The position numbers and the translations under genes were made by a program. Below, piece by piece: positions 10,197 through 22,527 of a stretch of DNA of 64,000 nucleotides; the stretch's first letter is position 1; each line of letters opens with the position of its first letter. The DNA lies in NCBI RefSeq assembly GCF_905475395.1, contig NC_058338.1, positions 10,368,935 through 10,432,934 on the forward strand, given 5' to 3'. Source of the DNA: Chrysoperla carnea. Taxonomy: Eukaryota; Arthropoda; Insecta; Neuroptera; Chrysopidae. The notes under the pieces are model-generated. The model searched no databases. It was not told where the DNA came from and saw nothing but the letters and a program-made list of their open reading frames with translations.

Positions 10197-12409
10197 TTAT
10201 TGCTCGTCATCAGCATTTTGTGCAACTTTTAGTTTTAGACTTTCTGCTAGATCTCCTTGCTGCATCAAATAAAATAAAGGGAAATAATAAACTATTTTAT
10301 TTACCTCCTTCTCATCAGCTTGTACTGATTGGTACCGTTCCACTGTTGTTGTGGTGATTACGATGTTCGATGATGGTGCAGAGAAAATGTAGGTGTAGAT
10401 GAGTGCAGCAGCAATACCTCCTAAACAGGGACCTACCCAGTAAACCTGAAAAAAAAGTTAGTAATAAAATTTCTCTATTTAAAACTTCTCGCTCCGTTGA
10501 CCAGAAAAATAGTATACAAACCACGGGAGCAAGCACAGAATATCTCAGATCGCATGTTTGCATCTCGACTTCGTCTCGGACGCCAATGAACTTTTGCTCC
10601 CTAGATATGTATTATACCATTCAACTTACCCAATGATCTTCAAATTCACCAACGATAACAGCTGATCCAAATGAACGGGCTGGATTCATGCTAGAGCCAG
10701 TATAATCAACAGCAGCTAAATGTCCCAAAGTAACAGTTAAACCAATTGCTAATGGGCCAGCGAATTTAGCTTCTGGGCGATTTTTATCACATACACCAAA
10801 AACAACCAATACTAAAATGAAACCAAGGAAAAATTCCATTCCCATACCTTGTACTGGTGAAACATCTAATCCAAGACCCGTTTTACCGAGTTTCAATTGA
10901 TATTGCTCTGGTGTTATTGCCTGCAATTAATAAAATACAAGTTATTTTGCATATTTCTCCAATTCTATGATAAAATATTTGGTCATTTAGCTCCAATAGA
11001 TGAGTGATTGAGGCTTTGAAAGTTTCTTATTTTCAATGAGTTAACAAAACGCGTTCTGATTGTCTTGGAACTCCGCACCATCGTTTTAGAAAATGGCTTT
11101 TTGAAAATTTGATAAATCTTATCCCTCGAAGAATAGAACAAGAGTCTCAACTAAGCAAATCTCGAAAGTTCCATTTTTTAACTTCGTTTTTCATCTTTGA
11201 AAATGGTAATTTTTGCGTTTTTTCCAATCATTTTCTCGGTTTGCAGAGAGCTAAGAGACTGACCCTTACTAAACACATAAAATAAATAAAAATTGATAAT
11301 TACTTTTAATAGTCCAGAACCAGCTAAAGCTCCTAAGCATTGTACAATAATATAAAGAATTCCTTTTGCAACTTTAATATTTCCTGTTACTAACATGCCA
11401 ACTGTTACAGCTGGATTTACATGTCCGCCACTCACATGTCCAATTGTCTGCAAAAAAAAAAAGACATACATTAGCAGAAATAAATAATTAAGAAAGTATT
11501 TAAAACAAACTGGAGTCATAACGTGTCAATTACTTAATTATGAATAAAATGTTTAAATAAATATATCTCACAACATAAAAGTCATAAACTATTGTTAATA
11601 ATAATTATTGTTCCTAATTTTTATGGAATTTGTAATTTTTTTACTAATTTTTCTTTTTATAAAATTAATTGGTGTAAGTGATTAATAATTAGAAATTATG
11701 TAGCCATTTACATTTAATGTGCCATTTCCGTGGGTTTTATATTTGTTTTTAGAGGAATTCACTGCTTTATTAATTAAACTATAGTTTATTTTTTATATCG
11801 TTAACATTCTAAAGCTGTTTCTTGTAAAACTAATTTCATGGATTCAAAAAGTCACAACACGTGAGAGTTTTAATTTAATTCTAGTTGGTATTTAATTAAA
11901 GATCACGCAAGGTAAAATTAAATTATGAACGTTTGTTAAACGCATTGTTCACACGGATAAAATATAAAGTTATTAGTTAATGAAAAGAATTCACTCGAAA
12001 AGCAACTTAACTTTTGAATTTAAGGCAATTGTCTCGGGAATTTTATGGGCATAGCGTCATAATTACAGTTCGTAAAATTAGCGTGGAGAGCATAGTCCCT
12101 CAAGCGCTAGCCACGTAAGCATACAAGTAAGTTCGAGAAATACCCTCTAAATATGTATGTCAAAAATAAAATAATATAATAACTACTTACATGAACAATA
12201 GCGAAAATTGCTAAACCAAATGTTAAAGCAATTAACACAATATTTGGTGAAGAATCTTCTGTATTCGCAGCAATATTTACAACAGACGCACAACCAAAGA
12301 AATTTAATATGACATTGCCTAAGAATTCAGCAACCAAGGCACGCCATAAATTATTATTCTTAGATGTAACTTCACTAATTCCCAAACTTTCTTTTAATTT
12401 TCCCGCCAT
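10197..12409 (-). CDS. Aquaporin (water channel), five coding exons, complete
   Basis: Six-helix MIP-family channel of the plasma membrane. Exons on the minus strand are 12409-12191, 11447-11304, 10920-10630, 10445-10305 and 10259-10197. All junctions are phase 0 with GT-AG introns (first donor GTAAGTAG). The spliced protein has 285 residues, normal for the family. Exon 1 has helix 1 and the start of helix 2. Exon 2 carries the first NPA (N84-A86, in HVNPAVTVG). Exon 3 carries the second NPA and pore arginine (N200-A202, R203). The selectivity filter reads F64, H188, S197, R203, the pattern of a strict water channel, with Ser at the position of the mercury-sensitive Cys of AQP1. It is probably of the insect DRIP/AQPcic group; the subgroup is not certain. 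The ATG at 12407-12409 has a good context (AAAATGG). The tail is hydrophilic and acidic. Confidence 0.93.
10260..10304 (-). other. 45-bp in-frame mini-intron of the aquaporin gene
   Basis: The donor GTAAATAAAA follows GAG codon E265 and the acceptor is TTTGATGCAG. The length is exactly 15 codons without a stop, so retention would add a hydrophobic 15-residue stretch (about VNKIVYYFPLFYLMQ) and keep the downstream frame. The high AT content and good acceptor favour removal, but retention is possible. Confidence 0.7.
10484..10563 (-). repeat. Repeat fragment in aquaporin intron 3
   Basis: The minus strand here matches 12780-12862 (+) over about 80 bases, sharing the core GTATACTATTTTTCTG and the flanking GCTCCC. 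It fills much of the 184-bp intron 10446-10629. Family unknown. Confidence 0.55.
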
Positions 12410-13477
12410 TTTACTGTTCGGCTGCTACTTACTGATACGTAAAAATGGATATTTTCGAAAAAAAAATTGCACTGTAACAAAAAGAAAAAAAATTATATAA
12501 TAATGTTTGCTTCTAACATTAGCTTATTTTATTTTATTTTTTGCTTAAGATATGTACAGGGTGGTATGGCAACTCAGAGTCAAGTCTTAAAATCTAAAAA
12601 AGTACATCTATAAATTTTTGACTATTTAGAATAAATGATTTTTATTTCCAACAGGTTTCCTCCTGACTTTCTGGTTTATCTCCCGAACTCTCGGAACTTG
12701 GAGGTGGCAGCCTTATCTAGAGAGCAAAAGGCATGACTCAGATCTCATATTCATTGTAGTCCAAGGCAAAGTCGACGATGACAAACATGTGATCTGGGAC
12801 ATTCTTACGTTGCTCCCTTGGCGTGTATACTATTTTTCTGTTCGAAGGAGGCGGAAAGCGGCAACTTTGATTAGCACAGAGAAACGAAAGTTGAAATTTT
12901 TCGTCGCCCGGAGGGAAGAAAAAATATTTTTGTAATAAATTTCAGTGCTAGACTGATTTTTAATAAATTTAGCTTGGATTTCTAGAGGATCCATCTTGTA
13001 TTCAGTTAGAATGATTGATTATATGTATTCTATTGTAGATATTTGTTATAATATTGTATTATTGATTTTAAATATTAGAATATTGATCATAAATAATAAT
13101 TAATATACCAATAATATATAATACAGACTGACAATGATTATATGTATGAAGGTATGCATGGATGCATGGTTTAGTGTGTTTGTAAAACTAATTTGCATGT
13201 AATACAAAGTTTAAATATATAATATATTCATTATATTATTTATTAATCATTATTTTTATAATTGAGATAAAAAATATAGCTATATATATTACAAAATGCG
13301 AAAATGATTTTGATGATTTGTTATGGTTTCACGCAAAAACTACTGAATGAATTTGAATGAAACTCTACAACAATAATACAAATAAAACATCACAATAACA
13401 CATAGGGTATAATTTACAAAGACAGCAGTGACCATAATCGCTGTTCATTATAAGGAATCAAAAAGTACCATATTGGC
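12410..13477. other. Aquaporin upstream flank with one repeat fragment
   Basis: The aquaporin promoter and 5' UTR should lie just right of 12409, but I find no clear TATA or initiator. A GC-richer island at about 12690-12910 contains the partner of the intron-3 repeat (12780-12862). The remainder is AT-rich with no coding signal. Confidence 0.4.
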
Positions 13478-14035
13478 AATTTTGATAATCCAAGTATGTA
13501 ATCCTACTAAATTTGGGTCATATTTTTTAAATTTGTGATCAAAATTAACCTTACTTTAATAGGTTTCAAGAATGTGGAGTCCTGGTCCCGGAATTAAGCA
13601 CAAAAGTGATAGCTAACGAAAAATTGACATCCCAGCTGAAAAGAATGACCCAAAATTAGTGGGTGTCAAAAAAAAATTCCAATTAGATCTAATCAATTTG
13701 CCTGTGTTATCAAAAAAATCGAATTTATTAACTTTATGACGTCATCAAAATCCAAAAAATTTAATTTTGCTCTATCACATTCGAATTTTATTCAATTTTG
13801 ATAAACCAAGTATGTAATCCTACTAAATTTGGATCATACTTTTCAAATTTGTGATCAAAATTAACCTAGCTCTGATAGGTTTACAGAATGTGGAATCCTG
13901 GTCTCGGAATTCAGCACATAAGTGATAACTAGCGAAAAGTTGGCATCAGAGCTGAAAAGAGTGAAGCAAAAATAGTGGGTTTCAAAAAAATTCCAAGTAG
14001 ATCGGATCAAATTTGCCTGTGTTATATTTAATTTA
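13478..14035 (+). repeat. 316-bp tandem repeat, about 1.8 copies
   Basis: The marker CCAAGTATGTAATCC recurs at 13490 and 13806 (period 316). Each unit also contains GAATTMAGCACA, a GATCAAAATTAACCT block and a TGACGTCAT-like palindrome (13738). The same monomer is found at 18.1 and 60.8 kb. Confidence 0.85.
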
Positions 14036-14726
14036 ATTTTCAAAAAATTTAATTTTACTCTATTACATCCAAAATCTTATGTTGGCTTACGTAGGGGGAG
14101 GGGGGTGGTCAATAATTGTCAAAATTATGCTTACGTAATTAATGAGTGGCTCCTAAACTTATTTTGTAAATGAAAAAAGTTATAATCAAACGTTTCCGTA
14201 ACGAAGCTTGTTTTTATGATTTAAACTTTTTGAATACCATATAGATATGTCCCTGAAAAAATTTGTAGTAGTTTTAATAATGACCGACCTTTTATTCAGA
14301 TAAAAAAAATCGCGATACCTATTAAATTTCATTAAATAAAAAAATATTTAAAAAATCATAATGATCAAACCACACATTAGATATAAAATTATATAATAAA
14401 AAAAACCATTAATGATTTATTAAAGATGATGTAATTATTTTTAAACAGTCTTTTGAACGTATACAGCACATTTTTAAAAATAGAATTTCGTTTTTATGAC
14501 CGCATCATATGGTGGCATGGTGTAAAGATAATCGCGATAACAAAAATGGTTTTTTTTTATGTTAGAAAATCATTACCTACTCTAAATAACTATTATTATA
14601 AATTAACAAATAACACAAAGTAAAGCAAAGCGTACGTAGGATGTTGAGTGTTGGTTTATGAGTAAGTAAATATTAAAAAAAATGTTTTAAATATTAATTA
14701 TATTCAAATCAAAATTAATACATAAA

Positions 14727-15284
14727 CAAGTGAAAACAAACAATTGACTGAGTTAATTGTTGAAATACCATGCATAGTCAGTGTTGATTACTTTATCACA
14801 TTACACATACATACATGTGACACATACATAACTGATAATCAAGTATAGTACATATTATAAAATTTCCGCCTAATTGGCGCACTCACGGGTAAACAGTGAT
14901 GTTTACGAAAAAATGTTTCAGACAAAAGTTGTTTAATTTTTGATAAGGAACATTTTTTACATTTAAACTTTTGTTCTATCTCTAACGGTTTACAAGATGG
15001 GTCCTACGGACCCAAGACCCAATGACCTATGATGCTCATTTACGAACTTGAGCTCACTTTTTACGTCCTGAGTACTCTGTAAAAATTTCAGCTCGATATT
15101 TTTTTCGTTTTTGAGTTATCGTGTCCACAGACGGACGGACGGACGGACAACCGGAAATGGACTAATTAGGTGATTTTATGAACACCTATGACAAAATTTT
15201 TTTCCTAGCATCATTATTTTTAAGCGTTACAAACTTGGGGCTAAACTTAATATACTATGTATACTTCATATATACATGGTATAA
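14727..15284 (-). mobile_element. DINE-1-like Helentron derivative (HINE), full-length copy A
   Basis: On the minus strand it starts TATACCATGTATATA, contains a GTCC/GTCT microsatellite (about 15128-15150) and an inverted copy of the start (ATACATGGTAT-like) about 50 bp before the end. It closes with a small stem-loop (ACAATT / AATTGT) and GTTTTCACTTG. Asymmetric terminal inverted repeats plus a 3' hairpin are the hallmark of Helentron/HINE elements, and the 5' end resembles Drosophila DINE-1. No ORF. Confidence 0.75.
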
Positions 15285-15424
15285 AAAACTTAATATATCA
15301 AAATTAATTATTGTAAAAATAAATAATAACTTAAATTTATTTTTAGATTTATTTGCATATACATCTTTTGATGTTTGTAAAAAGTAATTTTTTTTTTGAA
15401 AATAAATACAATTTACTGATAAGT

Positions 15425-15847
15425 AAGTGAAAACAAACGATTGACTGAGTTAATTGTTGAAATACCATCTATGGACAGTGTTGATTACGCAATCTTTTTT
15501 TTTTTTAAGTCATGTAACTAAAGAAAGATAGTCACTCTTAGATAGCCACAGTCGTGTATATATAACACGACTGTGGTGTCATATAACACATAACTACCAT
15601 AAAATGTTCTATTACCATAAAATAATCTTATTTGCGACCTTACGGGTAAACAGTGATGTTTACGAAAAAATATTTCAAACAAAAGTTGTTTATTTTTAGT
15701 CTAACGGATCCAAGACCCAATTGAACTCGACATCTCTTTTTACGTCTTGAGTACGCTATATAAATTTCAATTGTATATCTCTTTTCGTTTTTGAGTTATC
15801 GTGTCCACAGACAGACAGACAGATAGACGAACGAAAAATCGGAAATC
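15425..15847 (-). mobile_element. DINE-1-like element, copy B (truncated)
   Basis: Same family as 14727-15284 and in the same orientation, 141 bp away. It keeps the stem-loop end at 15425, the AAACTTTTG-type internal blocks in part and the GACAGACAGACA microsatellite, but stops at GGAAATCG and lacks the TATACC end. A perfect 12-bp hairpin (15546-15576, CCACAGTCGTGT arms) is specific to this copy. Confidence 0.7.
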
Positions 15848-16600
15848 GTTGTTGTTGTGCTATATGTTGAGAGTTTAACTGGCATCTTGTTCACAATATT
15901 TGAAATAATTTTCTTTACATAATTTCATTTTTATATTCGATATTTAAGATAGATACAAACATCAAAATTCAAAGTCGACCCGTATGGAATTCCGCAGTAC
16001 ACACCAAATTGTTTTGACAAAAAATGCGTTTTTGTGATGGCATTTAATTCTTTAAAAATTTAGGAAAAATGATATTCGTCATGGCGACCTCAACTGTAGC
16101 TTTCTTTTCTTTTTATTGTGTATAGGCAATTTTATTACAGATATGATATGCAAATTACATATTGAATAAAATGATACCTCAATAATCAAATCGGTGCGAT
16201 CCGACGTGTGCCTATTTTTCGTCATTAGCCAGCAGGATAAGGTTTAAAATGGGGGATAAATCATGAACCCATAGAAAAACAAACTATAGAACTAAGATAC
16301 ATGATATCCTTTTAAAAACTTAAAAACCTACAGCTTTTCATTGCTTGTTTCAGCGTTTATCGAACTAAATGTCTAATTTCCTTGGACTAGAGGTAGATTA
16401 TGTAGACATTTGTAATAAGTAGTTGAATGGTTTATGTCAAATTTAAAATGTTTGTGCAAATAAAATATCATTTATTAAATTCAATAATTGAAAATAATTT
16501 CACTTGAATTAAAAATAGTACCTAAATAAATAATAATATATCAATCAAATTCATACCAAATTACAAACATACAATTTAGTCCTGGCACCTGTGTCATATT
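15848..16600. other. Gene-free stretch
   Basis: AT-rich sequence with no coding or repeat structure that I can support. Confidence 0.4.
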
Positions 16601-16604
16601 GAGG

Positions 16605-16835
16605 TCGCTGGATTCACTCAGGTTTTTTGCTCCGCATATTTTCCTCCTAAATTAGAGTTTCCACACGCACGCTGAATAAGGAGGAGGAAGAAACTATGTT
16701 TAATCTTCTCTGTCACTGCCCAGCTCTGGCCACGGCCAGAAGGTGGACTCACTTGGGCCAGCTTGAAGTCAAAGCACTCTTGCTGTTCCCAAGCAGCCCC
16801 AGATTGTTTATGGAGTAGTGGCCGGGGATAGGCCA
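16605..16835 (+). mobile_element. LINE 3'-end fragment (zinc-knuckle-like C-terminus)
   Basis: One frame reads LNKEEEETMFNLLCHCPALA and then ATARRWTHLGQ, to a stop (TAG near 16818). This matches the Cys/His motif (C-x-C-G...EET...H-LL-C-x-C-PAL) that ends many RNase H-bearing insect LINE ORFs. The first Cys pair is degraded. GC content is clearly higher than in the flanks, suggesting a fairly recent arrival. Confidence 0.7.
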
Positions 16836-16849
16836 ATTCTTTTTCGGTA

Positions 16850-17455
16850 TCACAACAGATCCTATGTCTAAGTGTGTCCCACCCCAGGACAGCTTCTTCA
16901 ATCTTACCTAGAATGCCTTAGACACCTTAAGTTTTAGAAGAATTTTAAAACTTAAGGTGTACCATTTTTTCCGTTTAATTAATCGAAAAAGTTGTGATTG
17001 TTCAGCGAACTGAAGCGGCCACGGTAACTCCACGAGCACCTCGACTAACTGAATACATTACCCATATGATTATCAATCATTTATTATTATTAGTCAGAAG
17101 GATGTTCTAAAGCTATTCTATTTTTAAATAAACTATGTACTACAAATATACAGCAAGTTTCAGTTCAATTGTGCTTAAATTTTAATTAATCAATTATTTT
17201 AAAATTAAAATTCTTTTAATTTATCATCTGTTTGATTTTTGCTTCAGGCGCTAAGCTGCACTGAAAAAGTAATCAAAGACTGGTCAGACAATAGGGAATA
17301 TTAATGTATTTTTTTTTATATTTTTAATTCATTGTTTACACCGTTGCTGTAATTAAGCTCTCGCAAAATGCTGTAATTAAGCTCTCTGTTGATGACGTAT
17401 TAATATGTCAACTGTCATTTGGTGAAAGTTCAATGTACTGTTTACTACAGTGGTA
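16850..17455. other. Gene-free stretch
   Basis: Contains an inverted short repeat near 16920-16965 (CTTAAGTTTTA and its reversed form) and nothing coding. Confidence 0.35.
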
Positions 17456-17625
17456 TTACCCACGTATGTAGTAATTATAGTATATATCCATGGTAATACC
17501 ATACAAAATATAAGTAAATAATACCATACAGTATGTCAACAAGCTGACAAGCCACATACTATGACGTTACGTCCGTTTTAAAATTTGATTGAATTTCCGT
17601 TTTAGAAATTTGAATTCCCTATTGC
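17456..17625 (-). repeat. Dispersed repeat, partner of 33905-34080
   Basis: Its reverse complement matches 33905-34080 in blocks such as AAACGGACGTAACGTCATAG, GACATACTGTATG and GGTATTACCATGGATATATA. Family unknown; no ORF. Confidence 0.7.
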
Positions 17626-18129
17626 TTGTGCTAATATTATTAAATGATAAAAAATTTTATTTCCTGGGCAACCCAACTGTAATGTGTACCTAGTTAACCC
17701 AGTACATCTTGTATAAAATATCAAACTTTAATTCATAAATGCAAATTACTTCATTTACCAATTATTTATTACACGATACATTATCATTTGTAGTACCGTT
17801 ATAAAAAAAACTTGATTTGCCAAGTCTCAGCTCAGCGGTGACTATTTGTATCTGTTTGTTTATAGCGATGGAATGTTTTTCTTTGCAATATTTTTAATGA
17901 ATAAATCAATTTTTTATTTATTTTATCAGTAAACAAACACAATTAATAATATTTATTGTATCCCGGTATAACTGCATGCTTTTGTATCAAAACATATTAA
18001 TAATTAATAAATGCTCTGCAGCAACTTGTTTGGAATTCATTTTGATTGAGTTTTTTTTTCATGTAAATGGAAATAAATATCTGTATCTGTTTGAAAAAAA
18101 AATAAAATTTCGATTTTTTACAGTAGGTA

Positions 18130-18745
18130 CATTCTTTGCGAATATGAACTTAATTACGCCATCAGAATTCAAAAAATTTAATTTTGTTCTATTACATCCA
18201 AATTTTATCCAATTTTGATAAACCAAGTATGTAATCCTACTAAATTTTGACCATATTTTTCAAATTTGTGATCAAAATTAACCTAGCTCTAATAAATTTC
18301 AAGAATTTGCAGTCCTGGTCCCGGAATTAAGCACATAAGTGATAGCTAGCGAAAAATTTACATCACAGTTGAAAAGAATGGCCCAAAATTAGTGGGTGTC
18401 AAAAAAAATTCCAATAAGATCGGATCAAATTTGCCTATGTTATCAATAAAATGGAATTTATTAATTTAATGACGTCACCAGAATCCAAAAAATTTAATTA
18501 TGCTCTATCACATCCAAATTTTATCCAATTTTGATGAACCAAGTATGTAATTCTACTAAATTTGGGTCATACTTTCCAAATTTGTCATCATAATTAACCT
18601 AGCTCTAATAGATTTCAAAAATGTGGAGTCCTAGTCCCGGAATTAAGCACATTAGTGATAGCTAGCGAAAAACAAACATCACAGCTGTTTGCTGTTCCAA
18701 TAAGATCGGATCAAATTTGCTTCTGTCATCAAAAAAATCGAATTT
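18130..18745 (+). repeat. 316-bp tandem repeat, about two copies
   Basis: CCAAGTATGTAAT at 18223 and 18539 (period 316). Same monomer as at 13.5 kb, diverged by substitutions and small indels. The second unit is truncated near 18745. Confidence 0.85.
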
Positions 18746-18749
18746 TTAA

Positions 18750-19520
18750 ATCGAATTTGATTCCTATTTTAAGCCTTGGATCCATTTCTAGTTTATATAT
18801 AGCTTTTCTGATTTCTACAATAACAAATTAATTTGTGCCCAATTTACAAATTGTGAAAAAAAATTTTATTTTAATAATTTTGATTTAGAATTTCTCAATT
18901 TCATTATCTATAAATGCATCTTTTTAATTAGTTGTGTTAATTATGTTTAAAATTACCACACATGCAATAAATTTCTATTTAAAATGTATAAAAATTATAT
19001 TTGTACTTATATTTAAGAATTTATGAAAAAACCTTGATTCCCAATTTTTTTGCATATAATTGCAAGACAAACAAATTAATTATTATATAATTTATATTAA
19101 TTTATATTTAGGCCATATTAAAAAAAAATTTTAACACGAAAAATACCAATGGTAATAGAGTATCACTATATGGCGTCTGAATTTGTTTAGAATAAATATT
19201 ATTAGACAAATATTTTAATAATTTATTATCGCTTCGTTTGATGTTATTTGTAAACAGAAATAATAAATGTCGTCAATATGTATGTCTTTGAAATAATCAA
19301 GTTTGACCTTGACTTGAATAATTTTGAGCATAAGATATTTTTTTTTATTTAAAATTATTATAATTATTCTTTTTTAAATTACTTCTTTTTGTGAGCAGAA
19401 TACCGGAACACTTGACAAAAAAAATATATCACGAATATATTGTTTTAGAAGATTGTTTTATTGCTATTAAGGTAAATTACTTTTACACGAGACGATTTCC
19501 TTCCTGCCAAAACTCCTTCT
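18750..19520. other. Gene-free AT-rich stretch
   Basis: Only poly-A/T runs and short AT palindromes are seen. Confidence 0.4.
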
Positions 19521-19526
19521 TGCCAA

Positions 19527-19715
19527 GTTGGTTCGGGCATGTACAGAAAATGGAAGAAGGAAGGATACCAAAGAAAGTACTGCATGCCAAAGTATACGAT
19601 ACCACAAGAATAGGAAGGTCTCGTCCCAGATAGTTTTATCAGGTTTTGGATAATTTGAAGGTGGTGCGAATCACTGAATGGGATTCTGTAATCTATAGCC
19701 CCTCCAAATTTGGCT
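19527..19715 (+). mobile_element. LINE ORF2 C-terminal fragment
   Basis: From the Trp codon at 19529 the frame reads WFGHVQKMEEGRIPKKVLHA and ends RIGRSRPR before a TAG at 19631. Past the stop it continues as FYQVLDNLKVVRITEW. The WxGHVxRM...RIPKxxL...GRxRxxW order is the usual tail of insect non-LTR ORF2. The TAG probably replaces the Trp after RPR. Dead fragment. Confidence 0.78.
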
Positions 19716-21953
19716 AGGCGAACGATTTATAAACGATTTTATTTACGTTTTGAGTACCCGAAAGAAGGTTGAAAATCGAAGTATTTATTCATATTACTAG
19801 GTTATACTTTTTGTTAATGTCGAGCCCCCGGTTTTATTACAGCCTTTTAATTTAAATATTTCATATGTTTAAAAGCATGAAAAGATCAAAATCGCATTCC
19901 ATTAGAAAATGAGGGGGGGAGAAATATAACCTTTTACTGCCGCTGGGAGGGCTCTGCTGCACTTGAGTTTTTTTTTTTTTATATTGCAAATAAAATATTT
20001 AACAAATGATAATTTTACTGTTTTAAATACTTTTATTAAATACAAATGAATTAATTATATTTAAATAATTATGCTAATTTAAATAAAAAATTTATACAAT
20101 TCATTGTTTTTTGCAGTTTAAATTTATTATATTATAAAACTTTTGTTTAAATTTTAATATAAAAATAAAAAATGAGAAATATGTATAATTAAAATGTTAA
20201 GTTAATATTAATTTGTTGTTAATTAAACGGTTTTATAATTATTATTTATTTACTCGCTACCTGTAATAACTTAAAAAAGTCTACGATTTTCGAAGCCTGT
20301 CTACGATTTCCGGTCAAAGGTATGCATTCTCTTGATTTGAGCAACAAATATAACTGGTTGCGGGATGATGTTGAGTAAGCTTTACACTACAAATAAAAAA
20401 TTTTATACATATTAAAAATCTAATTTTTTCAGGCATTTTGAGGGCTGAAAATCGTAAAAATCGTGGTCTTTTCAAATTTTAGAAGAGTTTAGAGAAAAAT
20501 ATCAAAGAATTTTTTTTGTTAACTTTGATCCCAGTTATATGGTAAAATCATGCTGAATGACGAATTTTTCCGAATCTAATAGGAGATCTTTCGATGTGAA
20601 AATTTTATAATAATAAATCATAGAAAATAGAAAATTATTAAATCTTGGGACTAAAATTTGTTTTTAAACCGAAGACATCGTTTTTGAAGAATTTTGGAAT
20701 TGGCAATCCTATCTGACGGAAAATAAACCTTTACAAACAGAACGATTTCGCTTCGGAATTTACTAAAATTTATACTAGTTTTGTCTAGAATGAGAAAATC
20801 CGGTTTATTTTTCATTTTTGATAAAGATAGCTTTTAGGGTTGATAAAGACCTTATTTCCTGAGGAAAGATATATTTTAAAACTCACAAAATATTCGCTTT
20901 AAGTTTCAAATGGCGAAAAGGAATATTTCGATAAAATAAGGAACCCACATATGTCACTACGTTACTGTCTAGATTCGTACTAGACACAAGTCAACGGAAG
21001 TATCTCGATTTTCCCTTATTTTCCCAGCCAGATATACATTTTTGGTTCAATTATACAAATACAATGAGTAGATTTTTGTAACTGGAGTTTAATTAGCGTA
21101 TAAAAAATAAAACAAAAAAAATAATTAAAAAACTATTTAAAAAATAAAAATTAAGATGCTCATTTGTTTTCATACTGTTTTTGTTTTAATATTCATTTGT
21201 TTTACACTGACATATAAAAAGGAAAACAAAAGAATGAATAAATTTTTATGTAAATTAAAATAAATGATCATCACAACATAAATATTATGTATTATGTATT
21301 TAATTTATAAAAAAAAAGGAATATAATAAAATAATAGATCAATAATATTATGAATATATTTTTATAGATATTATACATGCTAAATATATTAGTATTCCAT
21401 CTATGGGAATAAAAAGGCCTTATAAGGAGCTATAACTGTATGAAGGAGTGGTGAACGGGATGGTCTTTGCACAAATCATTTAGCTTTTCACTATCAAAAT
21501 AAAATATGCACACACAAATATACCTGAAAACGTTTGTGTTTGGGTTAAATAAGAATATGCGTGACAACAATAAAATATATTGATAATTTTAGTATATGGT
21601 TCAGATTTATGTACAGGTTGTGTTGAGTACAAAAATGTTACGTAGTTTGTCATTTTGTCATGTCTTTTGCTGAAGATATGGCTTTTTATCGTAGCTCTTA
21701 AGAGAAGTGTTACATGTTTAAAAAAAACAATGTCGCAATCGTTGATACGAGAAGCCATGTAGGTAAGATGTTATTGGATCAATTGTGATTTGGAACAATT
21801 GGAATGAGTCTCTTCCTTACAACCGTCTGTTTGCATTCACTTTAAAATCAAAAGAGAGCATTGTTGATTGAAAAATTTGTTATCAGAATTTACCCTTTTA
21901 ACTTTTAAAATTTTCACTCTATTTTCCGTAAAGTTATACAAAAAAGTGAAAAC
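19716..21953. other. Gene-free stretch with one dispersed repeat
   Basis: 20350-20570 matches the reverse complement of about 48880-49075 (shared blocks GTAAGCTTTAC, ATACATATTAAAAATCT and GTTTAGAGAAAAATATC). Otherwise AT-rich, with no gene supported. Confidence 0.55.
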
Positions 21954-22527
21954 AAACAGTCGACTGAAAGAAAGTGGTGAATGTCAGTGATCGCATTATT
22001 TTTAATAAACAAATATGGTGGCCTTCAGTACTTGTTTTGATTTCCGAAAATATTTTGTACAATTTCTATTTGTTTTTCGAGAATCTTTCACAAAACCGCT
22101 AGTTGAAGCTACCTGAAAATTTTCAACTGCCTATGTTTTTTAGTTTAAGAGAAAATGGCCACCAAAGCCTTAATTGTCTCATTTACTAGTAAACAGTGAG
22201 CACGAAAAAATGTTTCAAACAAAAGTTGTTTATTTTTTCATAAGAAACATTTTTTACATTTAAACTTTTGTTCTGTCTCTAACGGTTTATAAGATAGGTC
22301 CTACTCACTTTTTACATCTTGAGCACGTTATAAAAATTTCAGCTGGATATCTCTTTTCGTTTTTGAGTTAGCGTGCTTCCAAACGAACAAACAAAAATGA
22401 ACTAATTAGATTATTTTATGAACATCTGTACCAAAATTTTGTTTTTAGCATCAATATTTTTAAGCTTTACAAACTTGGGACTAAAATAAGTATACCTTGA
22501 TATATATTTCAAATATACAGGGTATAA
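21954..22527 (-). mobile_element. DINE-1-like element, copy C
   Basis: Keeps the AAGTGAAAACAAAC end at 21954, the TAAACTTTTGTTCTGTCTC block, the CGTTTTTGAGTTA block and the TATACC end (reverse of GGTATA at 22521). The stem-loop is mutated (CAGTCGACTG) and the microsatellite is reduced to AAACGAACAAAC. About 574 bp. Confidence 0.75.

Noticed and set aside
10315..10563. Open frame on the minus strand across aquaporin exon 4
   Set aside because: It is a different frame across intron 3 and exon 4; the exon in the aquaporin frame has the conserved VYWVGP start.
11178..11519. Open frame on the minus strand read as one protein
   Set aside because: It is aquaporin exon 2 (11447-11304) plus intron sequence on both sides; the NPA motif and splice sites show the real limits.
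13478..14035. CRISPR-like array
   Set aside because: The repeat is a 316-bp satellite monomer without spacer architecture, in a eukaryotic genome.
15120..15150. Stand-alone GACGGACG microsatellite
   Set aside because: It is the internal microsatellite of the DINE-1-like element and recurs at the same place in the other copies.
16618..16836. Open frame on the minus strand, 72 codons
   Set aside because: It lies opposite the LINE C-terminal fragment, whose sense reading on the plus strand is recognisable.
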